Part shown: one piece after another, positions 9,727 to 18,929 of the stretch
Numbering within the stretch: position 1 is the stretch's first letter
Layout of the letters: every line of letters begins with the position of its first letter
Origin: Acidobacteriota bacterium
GTDB lineage: Bacteria > Acidobacteriota > Blastocatellia > Pyrinomonadales > Pyrinomonadaceae
Assembly (NCBI GenBank): GCA_003223935.1
Contig: QHXQ01000056.1
Coordinates: forward strand, 1 to 64,000
DNA length: 64,000 nucleotides
Reading direction: 5' to 3'
Notes under the pieces: model-generated
What the model was told of the DNA's origin: nothing
Seen by the model: only the letters and a program-made list of their open reading frames with translations
The model's database searches: none
Made by a program: the position numbers and the translations under genes

Positions 9727-12700
9727 TTACTTCTTGCCAAAGATGTTCGGATACCGAGCCACAACCTCTGCCCAGTTATCCTTGTAGTCGAAGCGGATTA
9801 CTGTATAGCCGTAATCGAGCATATCCTCTTCTTGGGCACGATCCCGGGCCTGCCGCTCCGGGAATTCGTGGTGCGGGCCGTCAACGTAAATGGCAGTCTG
9901 GAACTGCTCGTAGAGGAAGTCGGGGCGCGTCGAGCAGCGCTCGACCAAGCACTGAGCTTTCGACGGCAATCGGTACTGGTTAACTTCGAGGAAGCGCAGC
10001 CACTCGCGCTCGAGCTCGGAACCGGCGAGTCTTAGCAGTTGTTCGAGGTGGTCGTTGCGCGAGGCCGACACCGGCGAAGAGTGAACCTCGGCCCGCGTGA
10101 GTTCCATGAGAGGTTCGAGCAAAGGATGCCTGTCTAGCAGCCTGTGGTGGCGCTGATTATAGTAAGTCATCAGGCAATCATAACAAGCCGCTTCGCAGTC
10201 CTCCCGCGAGTTTGGCGCACGCCGCTTGTCCGTGCCCATTTCTTCGTCAAAGTGGCAGATCTCTAGCGCCCGCTTGGCCACCTGCGCCAGTGCCTTCGAG
10301 TTGTCCAAGAGCCGCCGCAGGACGCCAGCGCCGCCTTCGGCCGACTCGAACAAGAGAATCTGAGTAGGCTCGTCCCCGCTTGGCAGGAGTTCCGCCGCGA
10401 GTTCATTGTCTTCGAGCTGGAACTGGGCCTCGACGGCACGCTTGAGCGCCGACATGAGCGAGAGCATTATGGGCTCGCTCGGCGTCACCGACGGGGTGTA
10501 GAGCAGGCAGTTGCGCGTGTCCTCGACGAAAGGGATAACGCGAGCAGTTCGGGCCGCTTTGGGCGCATCGTCGGGGTCGCTCGCCGTGTCATCCTCTTTC
10601 TTGGCCCAGTAGCCTCGCTCTACGTCGAGTACGAAGCCGGGCGGGGTATCCCTTTTTCGTCTGTTCCATCCCATGTTGATGCGCCAGATGGTTGCGGCTT
10701 GGCCGTAGGCGAGCCGCGCGACCTCCGTTGCTCCGGTCTTAACGGTTGCCGTGCGATACGAGGGCTGGCCGTCGTGCTCGGCGAAGCGTACGCCTGTGAT
10801 GATCTCGTAGCCCATGCGGGTGCGTTCTTCTTCGTCCGAGTTGATCCGGTCGCGTCGCTTCGTGGAAACGTTCTGCATTCTGAAGAGTTGAGCGAACGGC
10901 GACCCGAGCATCAATCCGCAGTACTGACAGAGATCTGGCCCGTCCGCCGTTTTGATCGGATGCAGGTAGCCGCACCCGTCGCATAGCTTCGCCCTCTGCG
11001 TCAGTAACTCTTCATCCGAGAGTGGCGGGAGGATGACCTTATTTATCTCGTATCGCGAGCCCTCATGATAGACCACCGCGCGGGGCCCAAACTCGGAAAC
11101 CGCAAGGAAACGCGGGCGAGTCAGGAATTCATCACGCTGCTTGACGCGGCGACCCGGGATGAACGCAGAGATTGGCAAACGCGGGAAACTGTAGCCTGGC
11201 AGAAATCCCTCACTCGCGAAGTAACGGTAGCTGTAGAAATCTGACTGCGAGAGGTTCTCAACCTCTGTGAGGAGCTTCAGCTGTGCCTCCGCTTCGCGCC
11301 GCAGCCGCTCCGCCTGCCGCTTGTCCTCTAGGCTCCGCGAGGCGTCGCGGATGATGCGTCCCTGGAGATCGGCTTGGCTGAAGGCCGAGAGGTAAAGCCC
11401 GCGCCACCTCTCGCACGCTTGATCGAAACTGTTGGCAACCTGCGTAAGAGTATCATCGAGCCATCTCTCGTGGTACCAGTCGGCCGTCTTTAACTCATCA
11501 GCGATGGTCGAGAGCACGTTCTCGGCCCGCTGCCTTGCGCGCTCGCGTGCCTTCTCACTTTCGACGCTGATCCTGACGGACTCGAGTAGTTCAAGCGCAG
11601 GCGGATCGCCCGACAGTTCAAGGATTTGCTTGAGCGATTTACCGAGGGAGAGTCCCGTCTCAGCAAGCCAGATGGCGTGGACATGGGCTCGCACGAGATC
11701 CTCATTGGCGAGATCTAGCCGCGGCGGAGCCACCGCCCCGGCGACCATATTCTGTGGGCGGCGGAAGAAGTACTGATCATGGCTCGAGAAGGTTGAGCAG
11801 TAGGTAAAGACGAATGCTGGTTGCCCGCTCCGGCCTGCACGCCCCGACCGCTGGGCGTAGTTCGCCGGTGTCGGCGGCACGTTCCGCATGTTCACAACAT
11901 TGAGTTGCCTGATGTCAACGCCTAGCTCCATCGTCGGCGAGCAGTAGAGGACGGGTAGAGTCCCCTCGCGAAAACGCTGCTCGCGGTCGAGACGCAATTC
12001 GTAGTCGACCTGTGCCGTGTGCTCGCGGGCCTCAAAGCCTTGCAACTCTTCAGCACCCGCGCGATAGAACGCAACGAAGAAGGCGTTAGTCCGGCTACCC
12101 TGCTCCGGCTCGTTGGGTCTGCGGATCGGATCGTGAAAGGCGCGTGTGCCATCTCCAACCATCCAGTGTAAGGCTGAAGCACGCAGTTGATAGCCTGGGA
12201 CGATCAGGCGGGGATCGTCCGATGTGTCTTGACCGTTCTTACCGTTCTTGGCTTTAGTTTTCTTCTTCTCCGGCTCGATCACAGCCTCGACTAGGCCGCC
12301 CTCTAACAGCACGTCGAATAGCTCGCAAATGACGTCCTGCGACTCATTGAGCTTCAGTTTACCTCTTAGGTGCTCGAACGTGGTGGGCCTTCTGAGGTAC
12401 TGGCCAAAACCGCCGCGGGCCGAAACGAAGATGTTCTCGCGGGTGTCCTGCCGCGTGCTGGGCCGCGGGAAGGCGACGCGCGCAGTCTCCGTCGTTTCAT
12501 TCTCGTCTATCGCCCAAGGTTCGATGAGGAACTGGCTACTTTTCTGTTTGATGCGCTCTTGGTGGAGTTGATCAAGGTAAGTAACCTTGATGGCCAGTTC
12601 CCGGCGAAGGTGGTCGAGTAGCACCCGGCACACTCGCTCGCGTACGGCCGGGCTCGCCTCACTGAGCGCCGGGTGTCGGCGCTGCCACACGTCTTCGGCC

Positions 12701-14958
12701 TCACATACTTCCCGCAGAGAAGGGTAAGCGATCTCAAGTAGTCCACACTGCTCCAAATTCGGCGACGTGATGCGCCAGCCGCGCCTGAGATCGCGGTAGA
12801 TGCGGTAGCCGAGCACTTCGCGGAAGGCTGCCTGCGTGTCCCGCAGACCTTGGAACCTGACGTCCGGGTTGCTAGCGTAGTACTTGAGCGGCAGACCCAA
12901 GGCGTCGAAGACTTTCTGCGCAAGCTCGTCGTGGGAGACGCCTTGGTCGTTAGCCCTCTCCACCGCACGGTAGATCGCCGCGCGCAGCAAGCCGACCTCG
13001 ATGAAGTCGTTGAAATGCCCCGATTGGAGCGACGCGTCCTGCCGATTGTCAGTGAAGCTGAGGAGCTTCCGCGCCTCAGGCTTCAGGTCTTCGGCGTGGC
13101 GTAGCCCCCTCACGGCCGAGAGGCTCGTAATGGTGGTCGCTGTGCTCCGGCCTTCGGAGGCGAGCGAAGCCAACTTAGCAAAGTCCACTTGGCGCGGGGC
13201 GTAAGAGACACCGCAGTTGAGGCAGAAGCGGAAGGGTGCCCCGACGAAGTGCGCGTCTAGGCCCGACTCGCTGACATAGCCGTCCGGCCCCACCTTGACC
13301 GGCCGGGGTAGATCCTTTTTTCGATCCGACCGGATGCGGGGCGTGCCTGACGTGTCCTCCAGCCAATCGACCGACACGCGATTGATGAGATCCTCATCAA
13401 GCGAAGGCCAAGGGAAAATCGTGCTGATGTAGAGGAATCCTGGCGCACTCTCATCATCCCGCTGCATATCGTTTAACTGCCTAGAGACGTATAGTGGCCG
13501 CTGTGTTTTCGGCTCGATCGTTGCCCGGACGCAGTAATACTCCTGTCCGCATTCCCGGCAGAAGACCAGCGGCAAAAGCGCCCGTTCGCGGTCACCCGGT
13601 ACGTACTGCTGGCCATAGACAGTGATATACCGTGAGTCCTCAGTTTCTGGGGAGGCGTAAACAGTGTCACCACGGCTGATGAATTGGTGGAGCCGAAACG
13701 CGAAAGGGGGGAAGCCGGTGTCTGGATTCGGCTCGCAGTCATAGCCTGCTAAAAGCCCCTCGCGGATTACCTCATCGCACCTCTCCGTTGGGACGTTGGT
13801 AAGTTGGCTGAGCTCGTTGGCAGCGCCATCCTTGCCGGTGATACTACGCGGTTTCGTACGGATGAGCCTGCCGCTGTCCGCCTCGGTTGTCACGCCGAAG
13901 GTAGATTCAAGCCAGACTGAGAGTGGGTCGGACACGAACCCCATAAAATCTTTTGCCGGTCTACGCTCGGCGTCCGTGATGCGCACTATGAGTTCTTCGA
14001 CGAACTTAGGATCTTTTAAGTCCCTCGGTGACGTCGCGCGCCTGAGCGTCTCACCAACAACGTGCTCTGGATTTACCTTAGCGCCGAAAATCTGCGAGGC
14101 GACGCGTGCCACCTCGGCGCGGCGCTCCTCGTAATTGCCACTCCCGGCGATGGTGGCCGATGTACCAATGAACTGGAGATTATCTGCGGACATCCGGTCC
14201 TTGACCCTGCGCACAAGGAAAGCGACATCAGCACCCTGCCGCCCTCTGTAGGTGTGAAGCTCATCTAGGATTAAGAATCGAAGGCCCTGCGCAGCCTGCA
14301 CCAGCCCTCGCTCGTCGGGTCGGGTCAGGATGAGTTCGAGCATGACATAGTTCGTCAGGAGGATGTCAGGCGGGTTGGCGATGATATGATTCCGCTCCTC
14401 ATCCGACTCCTGTCCCGTGTAGCGGGCGAACGTCACGGGCCCCTTGCCGTCTGGGTAGCCATGGCAAAGGAACTTCTCCAATTCGAGCGCTTGGGAATTA
14501 GCGAGGGCGTTCATCGGGTAGACGACGATCGCCTGAATACCTTGATGGCTTCCGCGCCGGAGTACGCTGTCAACGATGGGAACAATGTAGGCAAGACTTT
14601 TACCTGATGCCGTGCCGGTCGTCAGCACATAGTTATCACCGCCGCGCGCAATCTTGACCGCTTCCGCTTGGTGGCGGTATAGCTTGAGCGGCCGGCCATA
14701 GTCATGTAACCCATTCTTCTTGACGCGGAACACGCGCGAGCACTCTCGGTGCAGAATGCCCCGGTCAACGAACTCGTCTATTAGCCCACCCGGCTCGAAG
14801 GCCGGATTGAGCTGGATGAGCGGCTCAGGCCAAAGCGCCCCGCTTTCGAGGCTTTCATCTACGTGCCTAGCTATCCGCGGATCGCGAATCTGGATGAAGC
14901 TCTTTACGTACTCCGCGTATTCGCCGATGAGTTGGTTACGGTATTCAAAAATATCCAT
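9727..14958 (-). CDS. DEAD/DEAH helicase with DUF1998 and C-terminal nuclease-like domain (DrmA/DrmB- or DruE-like)
   Basis: This 1743-residue protein opens the defence operon. It has Walker A (TGTASGKS) at 114-121, DELH at 232-235, a SAT motif, and a second RecA lobe with motif VI (QRSGRAGRSG) near 1034. A CxxC...CxxC pair (CDGCG, CQYCG) follows, and then the DUF1998 cysteine cluster (CEAACYDC) near 1588. The last 100 residues look like a Vsr/DUF559-type PD-(D/E)XK fold: RPDFLY, then YVDGPHHEF near 1694 and a VIRFDY strand. In DISARM the helicase (DrmA) and DUF1998 protein (DrmB) are separate; single large DUF1998 helicases are found in Druantia (DruE) and in MrfA/YprA repair helicases. The fusion with a nuclease-like tail is unusual. 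The helicase assignment is firm, the system assignment is inferred. Confidence 0.85.
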   Translation of the reverse strand: MDIFEYRNQLIGEYAEYVKSFIQIRDPRIARHVDESLESGALWPEPLIQLNPAFEPGGLIDEFVDRGILHRECSRVFRVKKNGLHDYGRPLKLYRHQAEAVKIARGGDNYVLTTGTASGKSLAYIVPIVDSVLRRGSHQGIQAIVVYPMNALANSQALELEKFLCHGYPDGKGPVTFARYTGQESDEERNHIIANPPDILLTNYVMLELILTRPDERGLVQAAQGLRFLILDELHTYRGRQGADVAFLVRRVKDRMSADNLQFIGTSATIAGSGNYEERRAEVARVASQIFGAKVNPEHVVGETLRRATSPRDLKDPKFVEELIVRITDAERRPAKDFMGFVSDPLSVWLESTFGVTTEADSGRLIRTKPRSITGKDGAANELSQLTNVPTERCDEVIREGLLAGYDCEPNPDTGFPPFAFRLHQFISRGDTVYASPETEDSRYITVYGQQYVPGDRERALLPLVFCRECGQEYYCVRATIEPKTQRPLYVSRQLNDMQRDDESAPGFLYISTIFPWPSLDEDLINRVSVDWLEDTSGTPRIRSDRKKDLPRPVKVGPDGYVSESGLDAHFVGAPFRFCLNCGVSYAPRQVDFAKLASLASEGRSTATTITSLSAVRGLRHAEDLKPEARKLLSFTDNRQDASLQSGHFNDFIEVGLLRAAIYRAVERANDQGVSHDELAQKVFDALGLPLKYYASNPDVRFQGLRDTQAAFREVLGYRIYRDLRRGWRITSPNLEQCGLLEIAYPSLREVCEAEDVWQRRHPALSEASPAVRERVCRVLLDHLRRELAIKVTYLDQLHQERIKQKSSQFLIEPWAIDENETTETARVAFPRPSTRQDTRENIFVSARGGFGQYLRRPTTFEHLRGKLKLNESQDVICELFDVLLEGGLVEAVIEPEKKKTKAKNGKNGQDTSDDPRLIVPGYQLRASALHWMVGDGTRAFHDPIRRPNEPEQGSRTNAFFVAFYRAGAEELQGFEAREHTAQVDYELRLDREQRFREGTLPVLYCSPTMELGVDIRQLNVVNMRNVPPTPANYAQRSGRAGRSGQPAFVFTYCSTFSSHDQYFFRRPQNMVAGAVAPPRLDLANEDLVRAHVHAIWLAETGLSLGKSLKQILELSGDPPALELLESVRISVESEKARERARQRAENVLSTIADELKTADWYHERWLDDTLTQVANSFDQACERWRGLYLSAFSQADLQGRIIRDASRSLEDKRQAERLRREAEAQLKLLTEVENLSQSDFYSYRYFASEGFLPGYSFPRLPISAFIPGRRVKQRDEFLTRPRFLAVSEFGPRAVVYHEGSRYEINKVILPPLSDEELLTQRAKLCDGCGYLHPIKTADGPDLCQYCGLMLGSPFAQLFRMQNVSTKRRDRINSDEEERTRMGYEIITGVRFAEHDGQPSYRTATVKTGATEVARLAYGQAATIWRINMGWNRRKRDTPPGFVLDVERGYWAKKEDDTASDPDDAPKAARTARVIPFVEDTRNCLLYTPSVTPSEPIMLSLMSALKRAVEAQFQLEDNELAAELLPSGDEPTQILLFESAEGGAGVLRRLLDNSKALAQVAKRALEICHFDEEMGTDKRRAPNSREDCEAACYDCLMTYYNQRHHRLLDRHPLLEPLMELTRAEVHSSPVSASRNDHLEQLLRLAGSELEREWLRFLEVNQYRLPSKAQCLVERCSTRPDFLYEQFQTAIYVDGPHHEFPERQARDRAQEEDMLDYGYTVIRFDYKDNWAEVVARYPNIFGKK

Positions 14959-15384
14959 GGGACTCTGAGCCTATAACTACTTGGAGCTCGCAGTTGAGCG
15001 GAAGGCAGATGATCTTTGGCTCGCTCGTAAGGATAAACGGCCGAACCGATTCAAATTCCCATTAAGTTAGAAGGGAGACGGACGGCATTACTATCTGGCC
15101 GATTTGCCTCTGTCCATTCGCTGCTTTACGTATCTCCTCGGGTATAGGAAATTTTCCGGAGGTCGATTACGGCTAGATGTCGATTGCACAAGACCGCATC
15201 GGGACAATCAGGCCGTCTGCCCAAGGTCTATGCCGATTGAGAGTGCGCCTAAGCGGCCGGCAGATTAAACCAAAACACCATCCTGTCTGTCTAGGCTGAG
15301 CGGTAAGGAAAGTTTGGTATGCCAATGAAGAATTGCATTGAGAGCGACTTACGTGCTTCGCGTCATCGTTGCGGAAAATAGATC
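14959..15384. other. Gene-free spacer upstream of the defence operon
   Basis: No ORF or RNA gene that I can support lies here. The promoter of the minus-strand defence operon should be inside this stretch, but I could not identify a convincing -35/-10 pair. No copy of the tRNA-Ser 3' end was seen. Confidence 0.5.
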
Positions 15385-15663
15385 GTGAACAAACCTGATT
15401 AATAACCGGGCAGGAGCTTGGGGGCGAGAGACTTTGGATGCCGCATTCGAGGCCGATGCCGGAGATAGCTCCGCTGATGCCACGAGTTGCGAATACCGGA
15501 TGAGGATAATATCTGTCGGATTCTTTATCGCATTGACCCGGGCGCGATTTTAATTCTTGAAGTCTTCGCGAAGAAGACGGGGCAGACGCCAGAGCGGGTG
15601 AAACAGGAGTGCAGGCGTCGCATGGATCAGTATGAGCAGGTTAACAGGAGAGAGGTAGTATGA
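15385..15663 (+). pseudogene. Frameshifted HigB/RelE-type (Gp49-like) toxin relic
   Basis: Two frames together spell a phage Gp49/HigB-like toxin. The first piece (about 15397-15480) reads MPHSRPMPEIAP before drifting out of frame. The second (15478-15663) reads HELRIPDED, then RILYRIDPGAILILEVF, AKKTGQTPERV and a basic end. This is the usual order of the family: RPMP, ELR, YR.LY, F.KKT..TP. An in-frame stop at 15475 separates the pieces and no intact start was found, so the gene is broken. Its stop overlaps the next ATG (ATGA), the usual layout of a toxin followed by its antitoxin. Recognition rests on motif order read by eye. Confidence 0.55.
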
Positions 15664-15839
15664 ACACGACAAAACGTAGATGGCCCGAAGCGGTGGGGTA
15701 GAGTGTCGGCTCGGCGGAGGATTTTCTCGAGCTGTCACACGTGGAGGCGGCTCCCGTAGAACTCAAGCAACTCCGCGCGCGCCAGCATCTCTCTCAGAGC
15801 GTACTCGCTAAGAGCTCGGCTCAAGCTAGTCGCGGGTAG
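15660..15839 (+). pseudogene. XRE-family antitoxin (HigA-like) relic with in-frame stop
   Basis: A reading frame starting at the ATG that overlaps the toxin stop runs MNTTKRRWPEAVG, hits TAG at 15699-15701, then continues in the same frame through ELKQLRARQHLSQSVLAKSS to a TAG at 15837. The segment LRARQHLSQSVLAK matches the first helices of an XRE-type HTH, and the recognition helix is lost. A separate small frame at 15845-15943 (ending INLLIRAHFAASATRRDLTR) may be further debris of a regulator. A purine-rich GAGAGAGG precedes the ATG. This is a decayed antitoxin paired with the decayed toxin upstream. Confidence 0.5.
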
Positions 15840-15943
15840 CAAAAATGGAGGCGGACGATCCGAGCGTGTCAATCAACCTTCTGATCCGCGCACACTTTGC
15901 CGCCAGTGCGACCCGCCGCGATCTCACAAGGGTCGTCGGTTAA

Positions 15944-16334
15944 AGAGAGCGGCGAGCGAACTAACGGCCAAAAGAAAGTCAACAAGATGTTTCTATGAAT
16001 GTACAAAGGCAGATCAACTGTAGGTACTGTTCCAAGACAGCATCCTTAAAACTTGCCGGGCGCTACGACGACGGCGCACAGCGTCTGTTGTGAGAAGGGC
16101 GGTGGTGTGTTGCACCAATGCCTCTTTGATGGTGCGTTTGCGCAACCCCGGCGGTTGCCGTTCGTCCTCGCTGGCATCGAAATCGCCTGCCCGAATTGCA
16201 AGGCGGCTTACGACTTAGGCGTGAAGATAGAGCCTTCGCTGTGCTTGAGGCGTTCGACATGGCGCATGCGCAAAGGCTGATTTAGGCGTACCAGCATCCT
16301 AAATGGAGATCTCCCCATGAGCCTCACATAGATT
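15944..16334. other. Degenerate spacer with zinc-ribbon-like fragments
   Basis: Two short overlapping frames contain CxxC pairs. One is at 15995-16093 (32 codons, NCRYCSK); the other is at 16053-16280 (75 codons, ACPNCKAAYDLGVKIE). They are in different frames, neither has a clear ribosome binding site, and together they look like the broken remains of a small zinc-ribbon protein. No intact gene is claimed. Confidence 0.25.
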
Positions 16335-17219
16335 TTGTCCTATCCGGACGTGGCGGCGGCGTTTAGCAAGTACATCCGCACCCCAGCGGCACAGCCGAAG
16401 GACACACCTGAGATGGTCGCCCCGCCCCGCTACCACGAATCTTACGCCCTCGTCGGCACCGCCTTCGATTACTGTCTGCGCTTCTGCGTGGCAGCCTGCA
16501 ATAACGGGCTCGTCGCTGAGCAGCCTTGGGTCGCGGAGATTGCTCTTAAACTGATGGAGCAGGAGGATGAGTTGCCGCCCAGCCTCTCCCTCGAACAGGC
16601 AAGGAAAGGGGTCAGGCGCGCTCGCGAACTCTACCGAGAGTTTCTCAAGACAAAGGTCTTTACGCGGCAACTGGCTCGTGCCGCCCTCTTCATCGCAGCC
16701 CTTGATAAAGCTTACCGCACCGGCCCTGAGACCGTCGTCGTCAGCTACTTGAGAGCGCCGTTGCGATACGAGGTAGATGATTGCATGCAGCTGGTGCGAG
16801 CGATGCCACGCGAGATGATCACGGCTAAGAGGCGGGCGGCACTCAATCCGACGTTCGGCGAGGCGTCAAAGCTGGTGCACGGGGCGGACGCCGATTTCGT
16901 GATCGATGAAACGCTCATTGATATTAAGACGACAAAGTATTACCAGATTACGTCGGCCCAACTGCACCAACTCGTCGGCTATCGCATCCTGCTAGCGGCT
17001 TGCGAAGAAGGCGGCTCGACGGCCTTGGGCGCGCCGACCGTTACGCACGGGGCCATCTATTTCTCTCGCCACGCCAAGTTGGAACGTTTCTGCTACGCCG
17101 ATCTGATCGACCGCCGGGATTTTTTGACGCTCGCGCGCTGGTTTATCAATCACGTCGCGGACGATCCTGCGGAGGTGAAAGCCCGGCTCCTGCGGATTAA
17201 ATCGGCGGAACTCTTTTAG
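16335..17219 (+). CDS. Putative PD-(D/E)XK nuclease-fold protein
   Basis: A 294-residue ORF with TTG as the first available start; an ATG just upstream is closed by TAG after four codons. Around residues 183-205 it reads DADFVIDETLIDIKTTKYYQ followed by SAQLHQLVGYRILL. The pattern D...(10)DIK plus a helix with Q is that of RecB/Cas4-type PD-(D/E)XK nucleases, and a helical N-terminal half precedes it. The gene stands alone between the toxin-antitoxin relic and the winged-helix genes on the island, so a role in DNA processing by the mobile element or in defence is plausible. No closer family is recognised. The coding status is well supported by length and composition; the nuclease activity is inferred from one motif. 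Confidence 0.65.
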   Translation: MSYPDVAAAFSKYIRTPAAQPKDTPEMVAPPRYHESYALVGTAFDYCLRFCVAACNNGLVAEQPWVAEIALKLMEQEDELPPSLSLEQARKGVRRARELYREFLKTKVFTRQLARAALFIAALDKAYRTGPETVVVSYLRAPLRYEVDDCMQLVRAMPREMITAKRRAALNPTFGEASKLVHGADADFVIDETLIDIKTTKYYQITSAQLHQLVGYRILLAACEEGGSTALGAPTVTHGAIYFSRHAKLERFCYADLIDRRDFLTLARWFINHVADDPAEVKARLLRIKSAELF

Positions 17220-17518
17220 GGCATATGTTTCCTTAATTTGCCCCGAGAAGAGACTGTCGTGCCTCGCTCCCTTCAAGTAGCGACGGTTCCAACATGGTCG
17301 CTCCGCCAAGTGGTAGCCATGCCCAAACTGCTGAGCAAAAAGCTTGTCGCACGCTTCCTGAATGCCTACTATCATCCTGCCATCATCATAGAGACTGAAT
17401 ACTGCGGTTAGGTAAGAAAACAATCCTTAGCGGAGCACTGGTCAGCAGTTGTACTGGTTGAACAAAGGTTCTATGGAAAGTAGGGATGGTGATTTGTTAA
17501 TCAGGAAAGGAGTTTCGC

Positions 17519-18196
17519 ATGAGAGAAAACTTCTTCAACATTTATCACCACCTTGCCGGTCCTTTTGTTCCATACTGGCTACTGTCACGGCCGGAAATCA
17601 GTGGCGGGGCAAAGCTCGTCTATTCCCTGCTCGCGCAGCAGGCCAATTCAAGAGGGGCCACGCAATTGCACTCTCAAATGGCTGCCGTTGCGCTGGGGAT
17701 AGATGAAGGGCAACTGGCGCGTCACCTGATGGAGATGGGAGAGGCAGGACTGATTCAGGTCTCACGCGGCAATTTGCACCCTGAAGACCTGCGCGTCTAC
17801 TTCCCCCGACATCACTGGATGATTGGTTTAGAGGGTGAGCAAACTGACTTCGCTTCTTCATCGAGACCTCAGGAAACATTCCCTCCGTCACGTCTGTTTC
17901 CGAGAGGGGTAAAAGCAGAGAGACCCCAAGCAACAGAATCCGAGCAGCCGACTCTACCTGACATCCAGCCGGACGCGAGGACACAAATGCACAGGCGGAG
18001 AAGCAGGCGGCGGGTGGGCAGACCGCGCTCCAAACACGCCCGCGATATTTGCTATCGATTCGCGCTCTACAATGTGGAAGTACTCGGAAGTAGGACCATC
18101 TATGATCTGGAGGGATTTACAGATTACCTGTTCCGCACGGGCGATCAAGATGCGGAGATAGATGAGTGGCTTGCGCGTGAGATAAAAGCCGCCTGA
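17519..18196 (+). CDS. Winged-helix island protein, paralogue 1
   Basis: This 225-residue protein starts at an ATG preceded by AAAGGAG. Residues 15-105 look like a replication-initiator-like winged helix: PYWLLSRPEISGGAKLVYSL, then a helix-turn-helix pattern (QMAAVALGIDEGQLARHLMEM) and GLIQVSR. A variable basic linker follows, and the C-terminal domain contains RSKHARDICYRFA and DYLFRTGDQDAEIDEWL. The same blocks, in the same order, occur in the minus-strand gene at 18930-19487, so the two are paralogues. Such proteins are common on plasmids and mobilizable islands and may control replication, excision or transfer; no enzymatic motif is seen. A strong hairpin terminator follows the stop. Confidence 0.75.
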   Translation: MRENFFNIYHHLAGPFVPYWLLSRPEISGGAKLVYSLLAQQANSRGATQLHSQMAAVALGIDEGQLARHLMEMGEAGLIQVSRGNLHPEDLRVYFPRHHWMIGLEGEQTDFASSSRPQETFPPSRLFPRGVKAERPQATESEQPTLPDIQPDARTQMHRRRSRRRVGRPRSKHARDICYRFALYNVEVLGSRTIYDLEGFTDYLFRTGDQDAEIDEWLAREIKAA

Positions 18197-18214
18197 GTGA
18201 TTAAGTAAACCTGG

Positions 18215-18254
18215 CCTGTGCGAATCTGGCTCTTTATTCGCACAGGCTATTTTT
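18215..18254 (+). terminator. Rho-independent terminator after winged-helix paralogue 1
   Basis: A perfect 11-bp stem (CCTGTGCGAAT at 18215-18225 with ATTCGCACAGG at 18236-18246) encloses a 10-nt loop and is followed by CTATTTTT. It sits 19 bp after the stop of the upstream gene. The opposite strand lacks an equal T-run, so it acts mainly in the plus direction. Confidence 0.85.
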
Positions 18255-18300
18255 ATGAGTTCAGACCTTGCGCCCTTATCAGCAGTATCGCTACTCACAG

Positions 18301-18897
18301 CTACATTGAGTAAATATACTCAATGCCTCTTTGTGATACTTCCCTTTTTCGCCTGAGGAGCCGCAACCTGTAAAGGCGATTTAACTGGGTGCTGGCGGCA
18401 TTAACGGCTATTTGAAGAGCGGCTGCCAGTTCAGCAGATGTGGTGTGGTCCTGTGCTTTTACTAACTCAAAAATTGCCAACAGCTCTTTTCCCGGTGGCC
18501 TGCCGATAATTTGCCACCGCTCCTGTGGATGATCTGTCAGGAATACTACTCTGTGATTATGCCACTTGATAATGGCATTGATGTTGATAATGGAGTCGGG
18601 AGTAAGGCCATGCAGCCGGAGGAACCTGTCGCCGAACTCTTTTTCGTAAAGCTCCCTGCCCAGACGGATAATAGACTCTTCCGCAAAAGAAGCGTCGACC
18701 ACATGATCTGCCGGAAAGTTCAGCCATAAAGCCTGTCCCTCTTCTATTGTTAAGAGCCTCTCCTTCCACACGCTGTAGGCAACTCTGCCCTTCACCCTCC
18801 CCACATATGAATACAGCGGCTCATAGAGCGTTAGCATCAGTTGGGCTACTGAATCCTCTTCCACAATCCTCCGTTCTGGCAATTTGCCCCCTTTCAA
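18301..18897 (-). CDS. STAS-like (DUF4325-type) protein with winged-helix C-terminus
   Basis: The 198-residue product has an N-terminal half (about 45-115) resembling the STAS-like DUF4325 domain (LWLNFPADHVVDASFAEESI then GRELYEKEFGDRFLRLHGL). The C-terminal half (about 135-195) is a MarR-like winged helix (TTSAELAAALQIAVNAASTQ then LNRLYRLRLLRRKRE). It starts at TTG or another non-ATG codon nearby; AAAGGGGG precedes a second TTG at codon 6, so the start is uncertain. It lies between the two winged-helix paralogues and reads in the same direction as paralogue 2, 33 bp away. A ligand- or protein-responsive regulator is the likely role. The DUF4325 match is by pattern only. Confidence 0.65.
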   Translation of the reverse strand: MKGGKLPERRIVEEDSVAQLMLTLYEPLYSYVGRVKGRVAYSVWKERLLTIEEGQALWLNFPADHVVDASFAEESIIRLGRELYEKEFGDRFLRLHGLTPDSIININAIIKWHNHRVVFLTDHPQERWQIIGRPPGKELLAIFELVKAQDHTTSAELAAALQIAVNAASTQLNRLYRLRLLRRKREVSQRGIEYIYSM

Positions 18898-18929
18898 TTC
18901 AGCAATGATTAGCGCTAAGACATGAACAG

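Noticed and set aside
16053-16280. A 75-codon frame with ACPNCKAAYD as a zinc-ribbon gene
   Set aside because: Only one CxxC pair is in frame, the start lacks a ribosome binding site, and a second CxxC frame overlaps it out of phase, so it is described only as debris.
18301-18897. Reading this gene as a toxin-antitoxin component
   Set aside because: The STAS-like plus winged-helix layout fits a regulator better and no partner toxin is next to it.
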